Shown here: positions 37,695 through 46,531 of the stretch, in pieces
How positions within the stretch are numbered: position 1 is the stretch's first letter
Layout: every line of letters begins with the position of its first letter
Source of the DNA: Citrifermentans bremense R1
Lineage (GTDB): Bacteria; Desulfobacterota; Desulfuromonadia; Geobacterales; Geobacteraceae
Length of the DNA: 64,000 bases
Direction of reading: 5' to 3'
NCBI RefSeq assembly: GCF_000426865.1
Contig: NZ_AUGE01000006.1
Location: forward strand, 1-64,000
The notes under the pieces: model-generated
Told to the model about the DNA's origin: nothing
The model's input: the letters and a program-made list of their open reading frames with translations, nothing else
Databases searched by the model: none
Made by a program: the position numbers and the translations under genes

Positions 37695-37724
37695 GGCGGA
37701 ACGGCTTTCCTTGGCCGTTCCGCC
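37695..37724 (+). terminator. Hairpin after the flagellin gene
   Basis: GGCGGAACGGC and GCCGTTCCGCC form a perfect 11-bp stem just after the flagellin stop. There is no clean T-run (TGTCGCCTTTG follows). Confidence 0.6.
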
Positions 37725-37748
37725 TGTCGCCTTTGATCTGGAGCACAT

Positions 37749-38024
37749 ATGAAGAGCGCAAAATACAGGTCACGCGAGGAGCATGTCGCACGTCGAGGGA
37801 CAGGCTGGGAAAACGGCGGGGCAGTCATTTCGCAACAGGCTATGCTCTTAACTGACGTGATGCCTGCTTCAGTGGAAATGAAGCAAAGCAACGCTGGGTT
37901 GTATGTTTTCGACCTTAGTCAGGAGCGGGCAAATATCATGAAGCTCGCCTGCAGCGTATTGCTGCGCCAGACACCCCTTGCCACCTCTTCGAAGGCAGCA
38001 CAAGTGGTGTTCAGGCAGTTTTGA
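37749..38024 (+). CDS. Small protein resembling the flagellin C-terminal D0 helix
   Basis: 91 residues. The last 38 (FDLSQERANIMKLAC... to VVFRQF) line up with the end of the neighbouring flagellin (ADMNEEGANMLMLQ... to SILKLF): the same length, ANM/ANI core, SS-AAQ and hydrophobic tail. The first 50 residues are unlike flagellin. The ATG has GGAG five bases upstream, 62 bases after the flagellin. It may be a decayed second flagellin, or a mini-protein that competes for the flagellin secretion or chaperone site. Both are inference. Confidence 0.55.
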   Translation: MKSAKYRSREEHVARRGTGWENGGAVISQQAMLLTDVMPASVEMKQSNAGLYVFDLSQERANIMKLACSVLLRQTPLATSSKAAQVVFRQF

Positions 38025-38038
38025 CATGTGTAAAATCG

Positions 38039-38359
38039 ATGTTCAACATTCCTATCACTGAACCCGTCGCCATAGTTACAGGGCCTGGAAATTGCAGTAT
38101 GCCCTGCGTCTATCTGGAATGGTTAGCCTGGCGGGTCGAGGAGGGGCGCATGCTTGTTCAAGTGAATTGGACAAACAACCGTTACGATTACGTGAATGAC
38201 TATATGCTTGACAGTCTGATAGAGGCTGGAGTTGTCGCAAGATTTCTTCGATCTACAGGTTGGGTCATCGTTGGCATAGATCCCATCCGTTCCCCTAAGC
38301 AGCCTAACACTTATACTGGTCCTGAGAGACGGATATTTGGTGAGTGCAGCGCCAAATAG
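38039..38359 (+). CDS. Small hypothetical protein ending in a GPERR tail
   Basis: 106 residues. The pattern YDYVNDYMLDSLIEAGVVARF, RSTGWVIVGIDPIR and a terminal TGPERR motif recalls a family of about 80-110-residue proteins common in Geobacter genomes (YD.V...LD.LI..G.I..F.R..GWV....R....GPERR), function unknown. The start is unsure: the ATG at 38039 has no clear ribosome-binding site and a TTG at 38021 is possible. The following 208 bases up to the IS target repeat hold no convincing gene. Confidence 0.5.
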   Translation: MFNIPITEPVAIVTGPGNCSMPCVYLEWLAWRVEEGRMLVQVNWTNNRYDYVNDYMLDSLIEAGVVARFLRSTGWVIVGIDPIRSPKQPNTYTGPERRIFGECSAK

Positions 38360-38567
38360 TATGCTGGCTGTCGGATCCTTTTACAGCTATGAGCAGGCGT
38401 GTCGACTTCTCTTACATGTTTCACATCTTGCAGATTTCCCACTAGATGCTGTCATTTGTGTCATCTTTGCTCCGTGCCCTACCTTATCAGCGCTAAAGGG
38501 ACTATGTCATTGGTTGCTGTTGTGACTGCCCCGATGGTCTGCACTATTGCCTTAAGGGTGGCGGAGT

Positions 38568-38575
38568 CATTTCTT
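38568..38575. repeat. Left 8-bp target-site duplication
   Basis: CATTTCTT directly before the left inverted repeat; the identical octamer follows the right end at 39894-39901. Confidence 0.9.
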
Positions 38576-39893
38576 GGCTCTTCAGGGTTTTCCGTGGGTA
38601 ACAAGATCTGATTTGCTATAATCCCTCCTTTGAAAGGGGGGAGCTATGCGAGATACCGACCTGTATCGCCACCTGCTGGGTCTGGAGTCGCCGTGGACTG
38701 TTGCAAAGGTCGACCTGTCAGTATCAACCCAGCGTGTGGATGTTGCCGTTGAGCATCCCAAAGGCCAGAAGTGGCCTTGTCCGGTCTGTGGTGACTTGCT
38801 GCCAGTCTACGATCACTCGGAAGAGAGAGTCTGGCGGCACCTTGATAGCTGCCAATTCCAAACCTTCTTACATGCCAGACCACCTCGCGTTCAATGCCCA
38901 AAGGATGGCGTCCATCAAGTGCGGTTGCCGTGGGCTGAGCCCAAAGCGAGGTTCACACTGCTGTTCGAGCGCTTGGCAATCGACGTGATGCAGGTAACCC
39001 ACATACAGGCTGCTCGCCAAATCCTGCGTATCAGTTGGGATGTAGCGTGGCACATCCTCTCTCGGGCCGTCCAGCGCGGACTGCAGCGTAAAGAGCCTCG
39101 GCTGATCGAGCACCTGGGTGTCGACGAGAAATCAATCGCCCGTGGCCAGCGGTACTTCACCCTGGTCTGCGACCTCGATCTTGGCACCGTTGAACACATC
39201 GGTGATGGCCGCGACAAGCGCAGCTTTGAAACGTATCTTGAGAGCCTGACCGACGAGCAACTCGCGGCGATCACCGCCATCGCGATGGACATGCACGAGG
39301 CCTACTTCCAAGCGGCATTGGCCAAGGTCCCCGATGCGGAACGGAAGATCGTCTATGACCTGTACCACATCACGCAGCACATGACCGGTGCGGTCGACCA
39401 GGTCAGGCGCACGGAGCACAAGGTTCTTGCGGAAGAGGGGGATAATCGCCTGGCCCGGACCAAGTACATGCGGCTCTACGGCCAAGAGAGAGTCCCTCGA
39501 AAGTACTGGGCGAGTTTCTATCTGTTACGTAAGAGCGACCTCAGGACGGCTAAAGCCTGGGCGTTAAAGGAAAATCTGAGGCGCCTGTGGCGGTACAAAC
39601 GTCTCTCGGCGGCAAGCTCCCACTGGAAGAGCTGGTATTTCTGGGCGACCCACTGTCGGCTAGACCCGGTGGTGAAGGTTGCGAAGATGCTGAAGGCCCG
39701 CCTGCCGCAGGTGTTCAACTACTTCATCCACCGCGTAACAAACGCTCTGAGTGAGGGCATCAACTCGAAGGTAGAGGTTATCAAGAACGCCGCTCGTGGT
39801 TTTCGGAACGCGGAGCGGTTCAAAATCATGATCTGGTTCAGACTTGGCGGACTCGATCTTTACCCCGTCACCCACGGAAAATCCTGAAGAGCC
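38576..39893 (+). mobile_element. Intact ISL3-family insertion sequence (1318 bp)
   Basis: Bounded by inverted repeats 38576-38602 and 39867-39893 that match at 25 of 27 positions (GGCTCTTCAGG, then TTTTCCGTGGGT), and flanked by an 8-bp direct duplication CATTTCTT, the size expected for ISL3. One transposase gene fills the element. Perfect duplication and an open transposase mean the insertion is recent. Joining the flanks shows no clear interrupted gene. Confidence 0.93.
38646..39887 (+). CDS. ISL3-family transposase
   Basis: 413 residues. N-terminal zinc-finger region with CPVCG and VQCPKDG, then the DDE catalytic core: Asp in HLGVDEKSIARG, Asp in AIAMDMHEAYF, and Glu in NALSEGINSKVEVIK. 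The length is normal for ISL3 transposases. The start follows GGGGGGAGCT. No stop or frameshift, so it is probably active. Confidence 0.93.
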   Translation: MRDTDLYRHLLGLESPWTVAKVDLSVSTQRVDVAVEHPKGQKWPCPVCGDLLPVYDHSEERVWRHLDSCQFQTFLHARPPRVQCPKDGVHQVRLPWAEPKARFTLLFERLAIDVMQVTHIQAARQILRISWDVAWHILSRAVQRGLQRKEPRLIEHLGVDEKSIARGQRYFTLVCDLDLGTVEHIGDGRDKRSFETYLESLTDEQLAAITAIAMDMHEAYFQAALAKVPDAERKIVYDLYHITQHMTGAVDQVRRTEHKVLAEEGDNRLARTKYMRLYGQERVPRKYWASFYLLRKSDLRTAKAWALKENLRRLWRYKRLSAASSHWKSWYFWATHCRLDPVVKVAKMLKARLPQVFNYFIHRVTNALSEGINSKVEVIKNAARGFRNAERFKIMIWFRLGGLDLYPVTHGKS

Positions 39894-39901
39894 CATTTCT
39901 T
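39894..39901. repeat. Right 8-bp target-site duplication
   Basis: CATTTCTT immediately after the right inverted repeat; identical to 38568-38575. Confidence 0.9.
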
Positions 39902-40018
39902 CTCGGATAGCATAGGCGATGGCGTCAAACCCACATCACCAGATTTTTTAGGTGGATTGGGTAGGCCTGCGCGAGTGGCATAACGGGTGATTGTACCTGA
40001 TGTTGAACGTACTTAGAC

Positions 40019-40732
40019 TTACCAGAAGTGCCATTTACCCGTGAAAAGCACAAAGCAGGCGAGGGCAAAGTTGGTGATGGCGTGTGCCAGAATGCATTGC
40101 GCAATGCTTTTGGTCTTGTACACTATCAGGCTGTAAACGACGCCGGCTATCGTGCCGGCTACGATAAGATGGTGTTCTAAGCCGAACAAAACTGTAGAGA
40201 TGAGGAAAGAACTCCAGGTAAAGGAGCCAATCGGGATCGATTCGAAGTCCGTATCCACAAGATAGCGCAGCAGAAAGGATCTCCAGAATACTTCCTCCAT
40301 GATAGGCACAACGAGGACGGCACCTGCAACCCGAAACGCAGTCATTAATACCCTTACCACTCCGTCTGGGAGCAGCATCGGATTGAAGCCGCCAGGAGGG
40401 GACGCGAGTGTGACGACCCAGTCTGCTGAAACCCAAATTGCGAAGGTTAAAAGACCGATTAGGACAACAGAAACAGTGCTCCACAGTTGTCCAAGATCCT
40501 GGATGCGTATTTCATGGTAAAACGGGGAATGCTTGTATAGCAGCAAAGCTACTGCAACAGTCTTTATCGGATATAGGTAGAACAACGTAGTGATAGGTAG
40601 ATCCAGCCAGTGCTGCTGTATGGCATACCGGAAGGATTCCTCTAATGCAATGAATGCCATGAACATGGCGAAGGGGACTGTGCGTCGATAGATGGCCATG
40701 TTAAGCCGTGGAAAATACACGGGATTGGTCAT
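40019..40732 (-). CDS. CPBP/CAAX-type membrane protease, exosortase-associated kind
   Basis: 237-residue integral membrane protein with about seven hydrophobic segments. The CPBP (CAAX protease and bacteriocin-processing) motifs are present: PIMEEVFWRSFLLR (EExxxR), FGLEHHLIVAG with the second-site His, and LAHAITNFALA with the third. Members of this type occur in PEP-CTERM/exosortase loci, and a PEP-CTERM gene is next door. I prefer the ATG at 40732 with AGGGG upstream; the GTG six codons earlier lacks a site. Its substrate is unknown. Confidence 0.82.
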   Translation of the reverse strand: MTNPVYFPRLNMAIYRRTVPFAMFMAFIALEESFRYAIQQHWLDLPITTLFYLYPIKTVAVALLLYKHSPFYHEIRIQDLGQLWSTVSVVLIGLLTFAIWVSADWVVTLASPPGGFNPMLLPDGVVRVLMTAFRVAGAVLVVPIMEEVFWRSFLLRYLVDTDFESIPIGSFTWSSFLISTVLFGLEHHLIVAGTIAGVVYSLIVYKTKSIAQCILAHAITNFALACFVLFTGKWHFW

Positions 40733-40885
40733 GATAGCCCCTATTGCCACAATCTAAGATCTTCAGCTGTAAAGCCGAGGCGGCTTCGGAAGAAATTAAA
40801 TGTGTCGGGATCTTTTACAGTTGTCCCAAGGTGTCGGGTTTCTTGACATGCTGTACCTGCGTTACTTTTTGCGACGTGTTATACG

Positions 40886-40914
40886 AAAAAAAGGCGGCAC
40901 TTGAAAGTGCCGCC
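40886..40914 (-). terminator. Terminator after the PEP-CTERM gene
   Basis: On the minus strand a GGCGGCAC/GTGCCGCC hairpin is followed by seven T residues, 23 bases after the PEP-CTERM stop. Confidence 0.85.
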
Positions 40915-40936
40915 AATTCTCATGACTGCCTGGCAT

Positions 40937-41635
40937 CTAGACGTTCTTCCGGCGTTTGCAATAGATAGCAAGGCTAAGTAAGCCAGCTCCAAAAAGTACC
41001 ATGGTCGCAGGTTCCGGAGTGGGGATGATGTCTACTCCGGCATCGAAGCTAGACGTCCCCCGATTACGTCCGAAATCTATAGTCACAACCTCGCTAAGGG
41101 TAAAGGGGTTGACTAAATCTATGAGCGCGCTGTCCTCCGCGTGGAAGGACATCCCCGAGTTAATTAAGGAGAGTTCCGGGAGTTGTTGCGTGCTAGTGCC
41201 ATCGGTACTGTAAGTTATTGTGTTAGTAATTTGATCTCCCACTTTGATGGACCCGCCAATCCCATACTTCACGAGAGCATTGGGGGATAAGTCTGTCCTC
41301 AGGTTCGGTAAAGACAACCCAGAGTCAGTCAACGTGAAAGTGAGTGACCCTCCGAGGGTGGAAGATGTGAACACAGCACTAAGGTGAAGGGCTTGCGGCC
41401 AAGAGGCGTATGGATGGCTAAATCCCTGTGCGGACTCAACCGTTACTAGGTAGTTGCCTACTAGCATGTCCATAAAGCTAATCTTACCGTTTATGCCACT
41501 CATGTCGCCGACTTGCCCATCTGTGATCGTCTTTGACTCTGTTCCACTTGTTACTGTTAAAGTGAGGGCTTGTGCCGTTGTTCCGATGCCTAACATCAGC
41601 ATCATACCTGCCAACATTGCAGCCATGCGTTTCAT
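40937..41635 (-). CDS. PEP-CTERM exported protein
   Basis: 232 residues. A signal peptide (MKRMAAMLAGMMLMLGIGTTAQA) precedes a beta-rich Ser/Thr-rich domain, and the end has the full PEP-CTERM sorting signal: TPEPATM, a hydrophobic helix (VLFGAGLLSLAIY) and a basic tail (CKRRKNV). It is therefore a substrate for an exosortase of the XrtA type, cleaved after insertion and released or attached to the EPS matrix. The ATG at 41635 has AAGGAGA upstream. Expression is probably sigma-54 dependent (41696-41711). No other domain recognised. Confidence 0.93.
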   Translation of the reverse strand: MKRMAAMLAGMMLMLGIGTTAQALTLTVTSGTESKTITDGQVGDMSGINGKISFMDMLVGNYLVTVESAQGFSHPYASWPQALHLSAVFTSSTLGGSLTFTLTDSGLSLPNLRTDLSPNALVKYGIGGSIKVGDQITNTITYSTDGTSTQQLPELSLINSGMSFHAEDSALIDLVNPFTLSEVVTIDFGRNRGTSSFDAGVDIIPTPEPATMVLFGAGLLSLAIYCKRRKNV

Positions 41636-41695
41636 ATTATGGTCTCCTTTATCCACAAGTTGCTCCATTATCCGAATCGTAGTGTGCGATGCTAC

Positions 41696-41711
41696 TGCAA
41701 CTGCGGTGCCA
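41696..41711 (-). promoter_or_regulatory. Sigma-54 promoter of the PEP-CTERM gene
   Basis: Minus strand TGGCAC-N5-TTGCA (TGGCACCGCAGTTGCA), a perfect -24/-12 match, 60 bases before the start codon. Confidence 0.88.
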
Positions 41712-41833
41712 AAGCTTTAAGATGCTATAAATACATGTTTGTAACTGCTTCATGTGGAAGGGGTGTAAAGGAAACCGACAGTGCCAGGGGACGAACTGGA
41801 CTCCAGGCTCTGGTGCAGGCTCAATGGAGTCAG

Positions 41834-41995
41834 CATGTGACATTAGTGTTTAGTTATTTAGACGGGTTCTACATATTAAAGGGGTTGAGAAATAAAAACC
41901 GGGAGAATCAGCAAAGAGCTCGTACTAGCAAGGATATTCTATTGCAGACGCTTACCCTTCTACTCATGTGACAGTAGGAGCATTCGAAAGGGTAA
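41834..41995. promoter_or_regulatory. Candidate enhancer sites between divergent sigma-54 promoters
   Basis: CATGTGACATTAG (41834-41846) and CATGTGACAGTAG (41965-41977) are near-identical direct copies. The second copy sits inside a perfect 8-bp inverted repeat, TTACCCTT (41952-41959) and AAGGGTAA (41988-41995), 50-70 bp upstream of the prsT sigma-54 promoter and over 120 bp from the other. This is where bacterial enhancer-binding proteins such as PrsR usually bind. No gene lies in 41712-42024. Confidence 0.5.
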
Positions 41996-42024
41996 TAACC
42001 GGAGGTCTACTTTGACAACTTTGC

Positions 42025-42040
42025 TGGCACGCGAGATGCT
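42025..42040 (+). promoter_or_regulatory. Sigma-54 promoter upstream of prsT
   Basis: TGGCACGCGAGATGCT fits TGGCACG-N4-TTGCW with one mismatch (A for T in the -12 element). It leaves a leader of about 310 nt (to 42365) that is AT-rich and has no recognised riboswitch or ORF. Confidence 0.78.
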
Positions 42041-42365
42041 TACTGAAATGGCCTTCTATACAAGGTTCATCTCATAAAAATGGCGTGAAAATTATATTTG
42101 TGATTGTTAATTATACATTTTATAGATTCTGGTGCTTTGCTTCTGCTTTGTAATCTACTACCTCTCAATATTAGAGTCATGTTTTTGTATTGAGCTATCC
42201 GTGACAACTCTCTGTTTCGTAGTCGTTAAAATGGGGTATTCCGCCTGCTATAGTCAAAAAATTCACTTGATAATTAGAGCCCCTTCTGTTAAAAAATCCG
42301 ACAGCAACCTTTAATCTTCTTTTTCTAGCAGATGCTCTCAACTTTCGGTTATCTCCGAGGTGATT

Positions 42366-45014
42366 ATGATGAAGAAGTTTTGTCTCGCGTGTGTCATCCT
42401 GCTCACCTGTGTTGGATGCAGCAGTAAGACGAAAGAGTCACTATATAACGAAGGAAAGCAACAGATGGAGGCTTCTAATCCTGGCGCTGCCGTGGTCTTC
42501 TTCAAAAACGCGCTGGAAAAGGATGGGAATTATCTGGAGGCACGTTTCCAGTTAGCCAAGGCATATGCCGCACTTGGAAAGAACGAGCAGGCGGAAAAGG
42601 AATTCACCAAAGTCCTGACCCAGAATCCGACTAGGGACGAGGTACTGCTGGAACTGGCTAAGCTGAATAATGCTGCTGGGAAAGGTGACCAAGGTTTCAG
42701 ATATGCCACGCAATATCTCGCAAAACATTCAGGGGCGGTTGACGGTCTCGAGGCTGCGGGGATTTCCTGTCTTGTCAGTAAAAAGCACCAGGAAGCACGT
42801 GAATACCTTACCCAGGCTCTCAGAGTCGATCCTTCCCGCAGCGCCACAAAGTTGGAGCTTGCGTCGGTAGATATGGCCACAGGTGATACTGAGAGGGCCA
42901 AGGCTTTACTCAATGAAGTGATCCTAGCGGAACAGAAAAATTTTAAGGCGCTCTACATGCTGGCAGCCATAGAGAACAATTCGGGCCACGGCGATAAGGC
43001 TGCCACCCTGTATCAAAAAATATTGCAACTGGACCAGAATCAGGTCCATGCTCTGTATAAACTAGGGCTGCTGTATTTGGAAAGGGGTGAGGTGGACAAG
43101 GCTGATCAAAGTGCCGACCAGATGATGAAGGCCTTCCCCAAAAAAGGTGATGGTTACCGCCTTAAAGGGCTGGCGGCCTTTTACCGCAAAAGATTCGACG
43201 ACGCCATTACTTCGCTGCAGCAGTCTGTGAAGCTCTCACCGACCCTTGAGGCATATCATTTCTTGGGACTTAGCTACTACAGCAAGGGCGAGTTGGAGAA
43301 CGCCCTGAGCCAGTTCCGCGTGGTGTTGGACCGGGTGCCTGAAGCTCGCAAGTCTAGGCTCATGACTGCGCAGACCCTATTGGCGCAAAAGCGGACTGAG
43401 GACGGCATAGCCGAGATCAAGAAGGTTTTGGCCTCCGACGACAACGACGCTGTGGCCCACAACCTCCTGGGAGGGGCCTACATGTCACAGGGGCTCTTCG
43501 AGGAGGGGATGCGCGAGCTGAACCTAGCCACAAAGCTCGATCCCAAGATGGTCAACGCCCACCTCAAGAAGGGCGCCTTTTATTTCAGTAAGGGGAGGTA
43601 TACCGAAGGAGAGACAGAACTTGCCACCGCCGTTCAAGCCGCTCCCGACGCCCAAAACAGCCGGCTTTTGCTTGCTTCCTACTACCAGAGCCAAAAAAAG
43701 CCGGCGAAGGCGCTCTCGACGCTTAAATCGGGACTGAAAGGGGGCAAAGGCGATGCCCCGCTTTACAACGCTATTGCTTCGCTGCAGTTCTCTGGGGGAA
43801 ACAAGGCGGAGGGGATCAAGACTCTGGAGCAGGCCAAGCGCGTTGACCCCGGCTTTGCGGCGACCTACCAGAACCTTGCCGGCGTTTACGCCGCAACCGG
43901 AGATTATCCCCGCGCGATGGCGGAGCTTAACCAGTTGCTCGCCAGGGATGCCGGCAACCTGCGCGCTCTGCTCGGCCTTGCCGCCCTGAGCGAAATCAGT
44001 GGCAAAGAGTCGGACGCAGTCGCCTATTACCAGAAAGCTACCCAGACCAAGGCGCCGGAAGCGTTCCTGGCCCTGGCTGGTTACCATCAGAAAAAAGGCA
44101 ATGCGGCGAAGGCCATAGCCGTTTTGGACGAGGAGATCAAACTAGATCCTCGCGCCATTTCGGCGCTCGAAGCAAAAGGACGCATTCTGGCGTCGCAGAA
44201 GGAGTACCAGAAGGCCCTAAAGGTATTCGACCAGGTCGAGGCCCTTAACGAGGAGCGTGGCGTTGCACTCAAGATAGGCGCCTATGTGGCGATGAACGAT
44301 TCTTCCAAGGCCGTCGAGCAGGCAGGTCGTCTCATCGCGAAACGTCCCGGTTCCAGCCAGGGGTACCTGCTCCTCGCCACGGTCCACCAGAGTCTCAGGA
44401 ATATCCCTGCCGCTATCAACGAGGTGAACAAGGCAATCCGCGCCGATGGCAAGAGCGTGGAGGCCCGCATCGCCCTGGGGAACCTCTACCAAGCCACGAA
44501 GGAGTACGACAAGGCGCTCGCCTCTTACCAATATGCGCAGAGGATGAATCCTGATTCCGTCGCCGCCCAGTTCGCCATCGGTGCTCTTTATGACAGTACC
44601 GGTAAAAAGAATCAGGCGGCTGATGCATACCGTGCGGTCCTGCAGAAAAATGACAGATATGTCCCGGCCCTCAACAACCTTGCCTACCTCTGTGCCGATG
44701 GGTACGGCAGCAAGGAAGAAGCGCTTCGGCTGGCGATCAGTGCTTTCAAGCAGCAGCCGGGCAACCCCGGCGTCATGGACACCGTCGGCTATGCACTGGC
44801 CAAGAACGGCCGCAGTGCTGACGCAGTGAAGGTTATGGAACGTGCCGTCGCGCTGCTTCCCAACGACCCGACCGTGCGCTACCACCTAGGACTTGCCTAC
44901 TATTTGGCCGGGGACAGGGCGAGGAGCGAGCAGGCGCTGCAAAAATCCCTTTCACTGGGGCAGTCGCCGGACACCAAGGCGGCGCAGACGCTCCTGGCGG
45001 AGTTGAAGAGATAA
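42366..45014 (+). CDS. prsT: PEP-CTERM system TPR lipoprotein PrsT
   Basis: 882-residue tetratricopeptide protein with a lipoprotein signal (FCLACVILLTCVGCSS; the Cys is at the end of a slightly unusual lipobox). It consists of about two dozen TPR units (for example NPGAAVVFFKNALEKDGNYLEARFQLAKAY) to the C-terminus. PrsT is the standard first gene or neighbour of XrtA loci and probably assembles the envelope-spanning EPS complex. The ATG at 42366 follows GAGGTG; the GTG two codons earlier is inside that site. It is transcribed from a sigma-54 promoter and is followed by the EPS genes. Confidence 0.92.
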   Translation: MMKKFCLACVILLTCVGCSSKTKESLYNEGKQQMEASNPGAAVVFFKNALEKDGNYLEARFQLAKAYAALGKNEQAEKEFTKVLTQNPTRDEVLLELAKLNNAAGKGDQGFRYATQYLAKHSGAVDGLEAAGISCLVSKKHQEAREYLTQALRVDPSRSATKLELASVDMATGDTERAKALLNEVILAEQKNFKALYMLAAIENNSGHGDKAATLYQKILQLDQNQVHALYKLGLLYLERGEVDKADQSADQMMKAFPKKGDGYRLKGLAAFYRKRFDDAITSLQQSVKLSPTLEAYHFLGLSYYSKGELENALSQFRVVLDRVPEARKSRLMTAQTLLAQKRTEDGIAEIKKVLASDDNDAVAHNLLGGAYMSQGLFEEGMRELNLATKLDPKMVNAHLKKGAFYFSKGRYTEGETELATAVQAAPDAQNSRLLLASYYQSQKKPAKALSTLKSGLKGGKGDAPLYNAIASLQFSGGNKAEGIKTLEQAKRVDPGFAATYQNLAGVYAATGDYPRAMAELNQLLARDAGNLRALLGLAALSEISGKESDAVAYYQKATQTKAPEAFLALAGYHQKKGNAAKAIAVLDEEIKLDPRAISALEAKGRILASQKEYQKALKVFDQVEALNEERGVALKIGAYVAMNDSSKAVEQAGRLIAKRPGSSQGYLLLATVHQSLRNIPAAINEVNKAIRADGKSVEARIALGNLYQATKEYDKALASYQYAQRMNPDSVAAQFAIGALYDSTGKKNQAADAYRAVLQKNDRYVPALNNLAYLCADGYGSKEEALRLAISAFKQQPGNPGVMDTVGYALAKNGRSADAVKVMERAVALLPNDPTVRYHLGLAYYLAGDRARSEQALQKSLSLGQSPDTKAAQTLLAELKR

Positions 45015-45132
45015 ACATCCTGCCGCATCCTCAGTTGCGCCAAGTTTATGGCTACGACTGGCAGCGATGTCGTCATACAGTTTCCTGTTCTTGTAGAAGG
45101 CCACCATAAACGGCAGATCGGGAATAAGAGTT

Positions 45133-46512
45133 ATGAACCTCCGTGTAGCCTTCAACCTTTTCACCGATGCCCTCATGGCCCTGGCCGCACTGATTTTTGC
45201 GGCCGGCGTCCGTTTCGGCCGCTTCGACCTGCCCGAAAACTGGGCGGCGGAGCAGGGGGTGGCAGCTGGCACGATCTTCGTGGGGGTCACCCTTTTTTCC
45301 TCCTACCTCATGGAGGTGCACAGTCTCCCCAAGGAGAGCCGCAAACGCGAGATCTTTGCGGCCTGTTTGCAGTCCGGCTGCGCCGCCTTTTTCCTGCTCT
45401 CCGTGCTCTACTATCTGGACCCAAGCCTCATGCTGGGGCGTGGCGTCCTTTTCTTTGCCCTTGGCTTTTTCATCATCTTCCAGTTCGCGTGGTACGCCAT
45501 TTCCGGAATTGAAGCCCGCACTGTTCCTTTCGCGCAGCGCGTGCTAATCCTTGGCACCGGCGACCTTGCCTGCCGGCTGGGAGGACTGATCACCTTACAG
45601 GGCGGTTCCTTCACCTTGGCCGGCTACCTTGAATGCGGTGAAGGGATGCCGGCGGCAACGGTGCACCAGTCCGAAACCTTCAATTCCCAGGTGATGCCCG
45701 TTGAGGGGGACCTGTTGCAGACCGCGCGCAACCACAAGGTCTCCATCATCGTGGTGGCGCTTGCCGAGAGGAGGGGAGTCCTGCCGTTGCAGGAGATGAT
45801 GCGCTGCAAGCTGAACGGTATAGAGATCGTCGACGCTCCCACCTTCTACGAGATCGTACAGGGAAAGCTCATGCTGGAAGAGATGACGCCGAGCTGGATC
45901 ATCTTTTCATCAGGGTTTCGCAGGAACGCACTCATCAACGTCTACAAACGTTGCGTCGACATCCTCCTTTCCGTCGTCGGGCTCCTTTTGGTCGCCCCCT
46001 TCTTCCCCTTGATCGCCCTGGCCATCAAGCTGGATTCCCCGGGGCCGCTCTTCTTCAAGCAGGTGCGCGTTGGCACCGGGGAAAAGCCGTTTCTTTTGTA
46101 CAAGTTCCGCTCCATGTGCCAGGACGCCGAGCGAAATGGCGCCGTCTGGGCAGCGAAAAACGACGCGCGCGTCACCCGCGTAGGAAAGTTTCTGCGCAAC
46201 TCGCGTATCGACGAGATTCCCCAGCTCTACAACGTGCTCAAGGGGGAGATGAGCTTCATAGGCCCCAGGCCTGAGCGCCCCGAGTTCGTGGAGAACCTTA
46301 AGAAAGATATTTACTACTACTCGAAACGGCACACCATCAAACCCGGGGTCACCGGGTGGGCCCAGGTCCGCTACCCCTACGGCGCCACGGTTGAGGACGC
46401 CAAGGAAAAGCTTCGCTACGATCTCTACTACATCAAGAACCTTTCCTTCCTTCTTGACACGCAGATCATCTTCGAGACCGTGAAGGTGGTTTTGTTTGGC
46501 CGGGGGCGGTAG
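45133..46512 (+). CDS. Exopolysaccharide priming glycosyltransferase (XrtA system)
   Basis: 459-residue polyisoprenyl-phosphate hexose-1-phosphate transferase. About four N-terminal membrane segments, a Rossmann-like middle (RVLILGTGDLACRLGG), a fifth membrane helix near 280-300, then the catalytic domain with FKQVRVGTGEKPFLLYKFRSM, LRNSRIDEIPQLYNVLKGEMSFIGPRPERPEF and GVTGWAQV. It starts EPS synthesis by loading the first sugar on undecaprenyl phosphate. It lies 118 bases after prsT, with export genes immediately after. Confidence 0.93.
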   Translation: MNLRVAFNLFTDALMALAALIFAAGVRFGRFDLPENWAAEQGVAAGTIFVGVTLFSSYLMEVHSLPKESRKREIFAACLQSGCAAFFLLSVLYYLDPSLMLGRGVLFFALGFFIIFQFAWYAISGIEARTVPFAQRVLILGTGDLACRLGGLITLQGGSFTLAGYLECGEGMPAATVHQSETFNSQVMPVEGDLLQTARNHKVSIIVVALAERRGVLPLQEMMRCKLNGIEIVDAPTFYEIVQGKLMLEEMTPSWIIFSSGFRRNALINVYKRCVDILLSVVGLLLVAPFFPLIALAIKLDSPGPLFFKQVRVGTGEKPFLLYKFRSMCQDAERNGAVWAAKNDARVTRVGKFLRNSRIDEIPQLYNVLKGEMSFIGPRPERPEFVENLKKDIYYYSKRHTIKPGVTGWAQVRYPYGATVEDAKEKLRYDLYYIKNLSFLLDTQIIFETVKVVLFGRGR

Positions 46513-46531
46513 GAGGGCAGGAGGTGCCCAG

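Noticed and set aside
38337-38525. 62-codon frame before the IS element
   Set aside because: No ribosome-binding site, overlaps the GPERR protein end, and no similarity recognised; joining the IS flanks does not extend it.
41712-42365. c-di-GMP/cGAMP (GEMM) riboswitch in the prsT leader
   Set aside because: I looked for the conserved GEMM core blocks in this AT-rich leader and did not find them.
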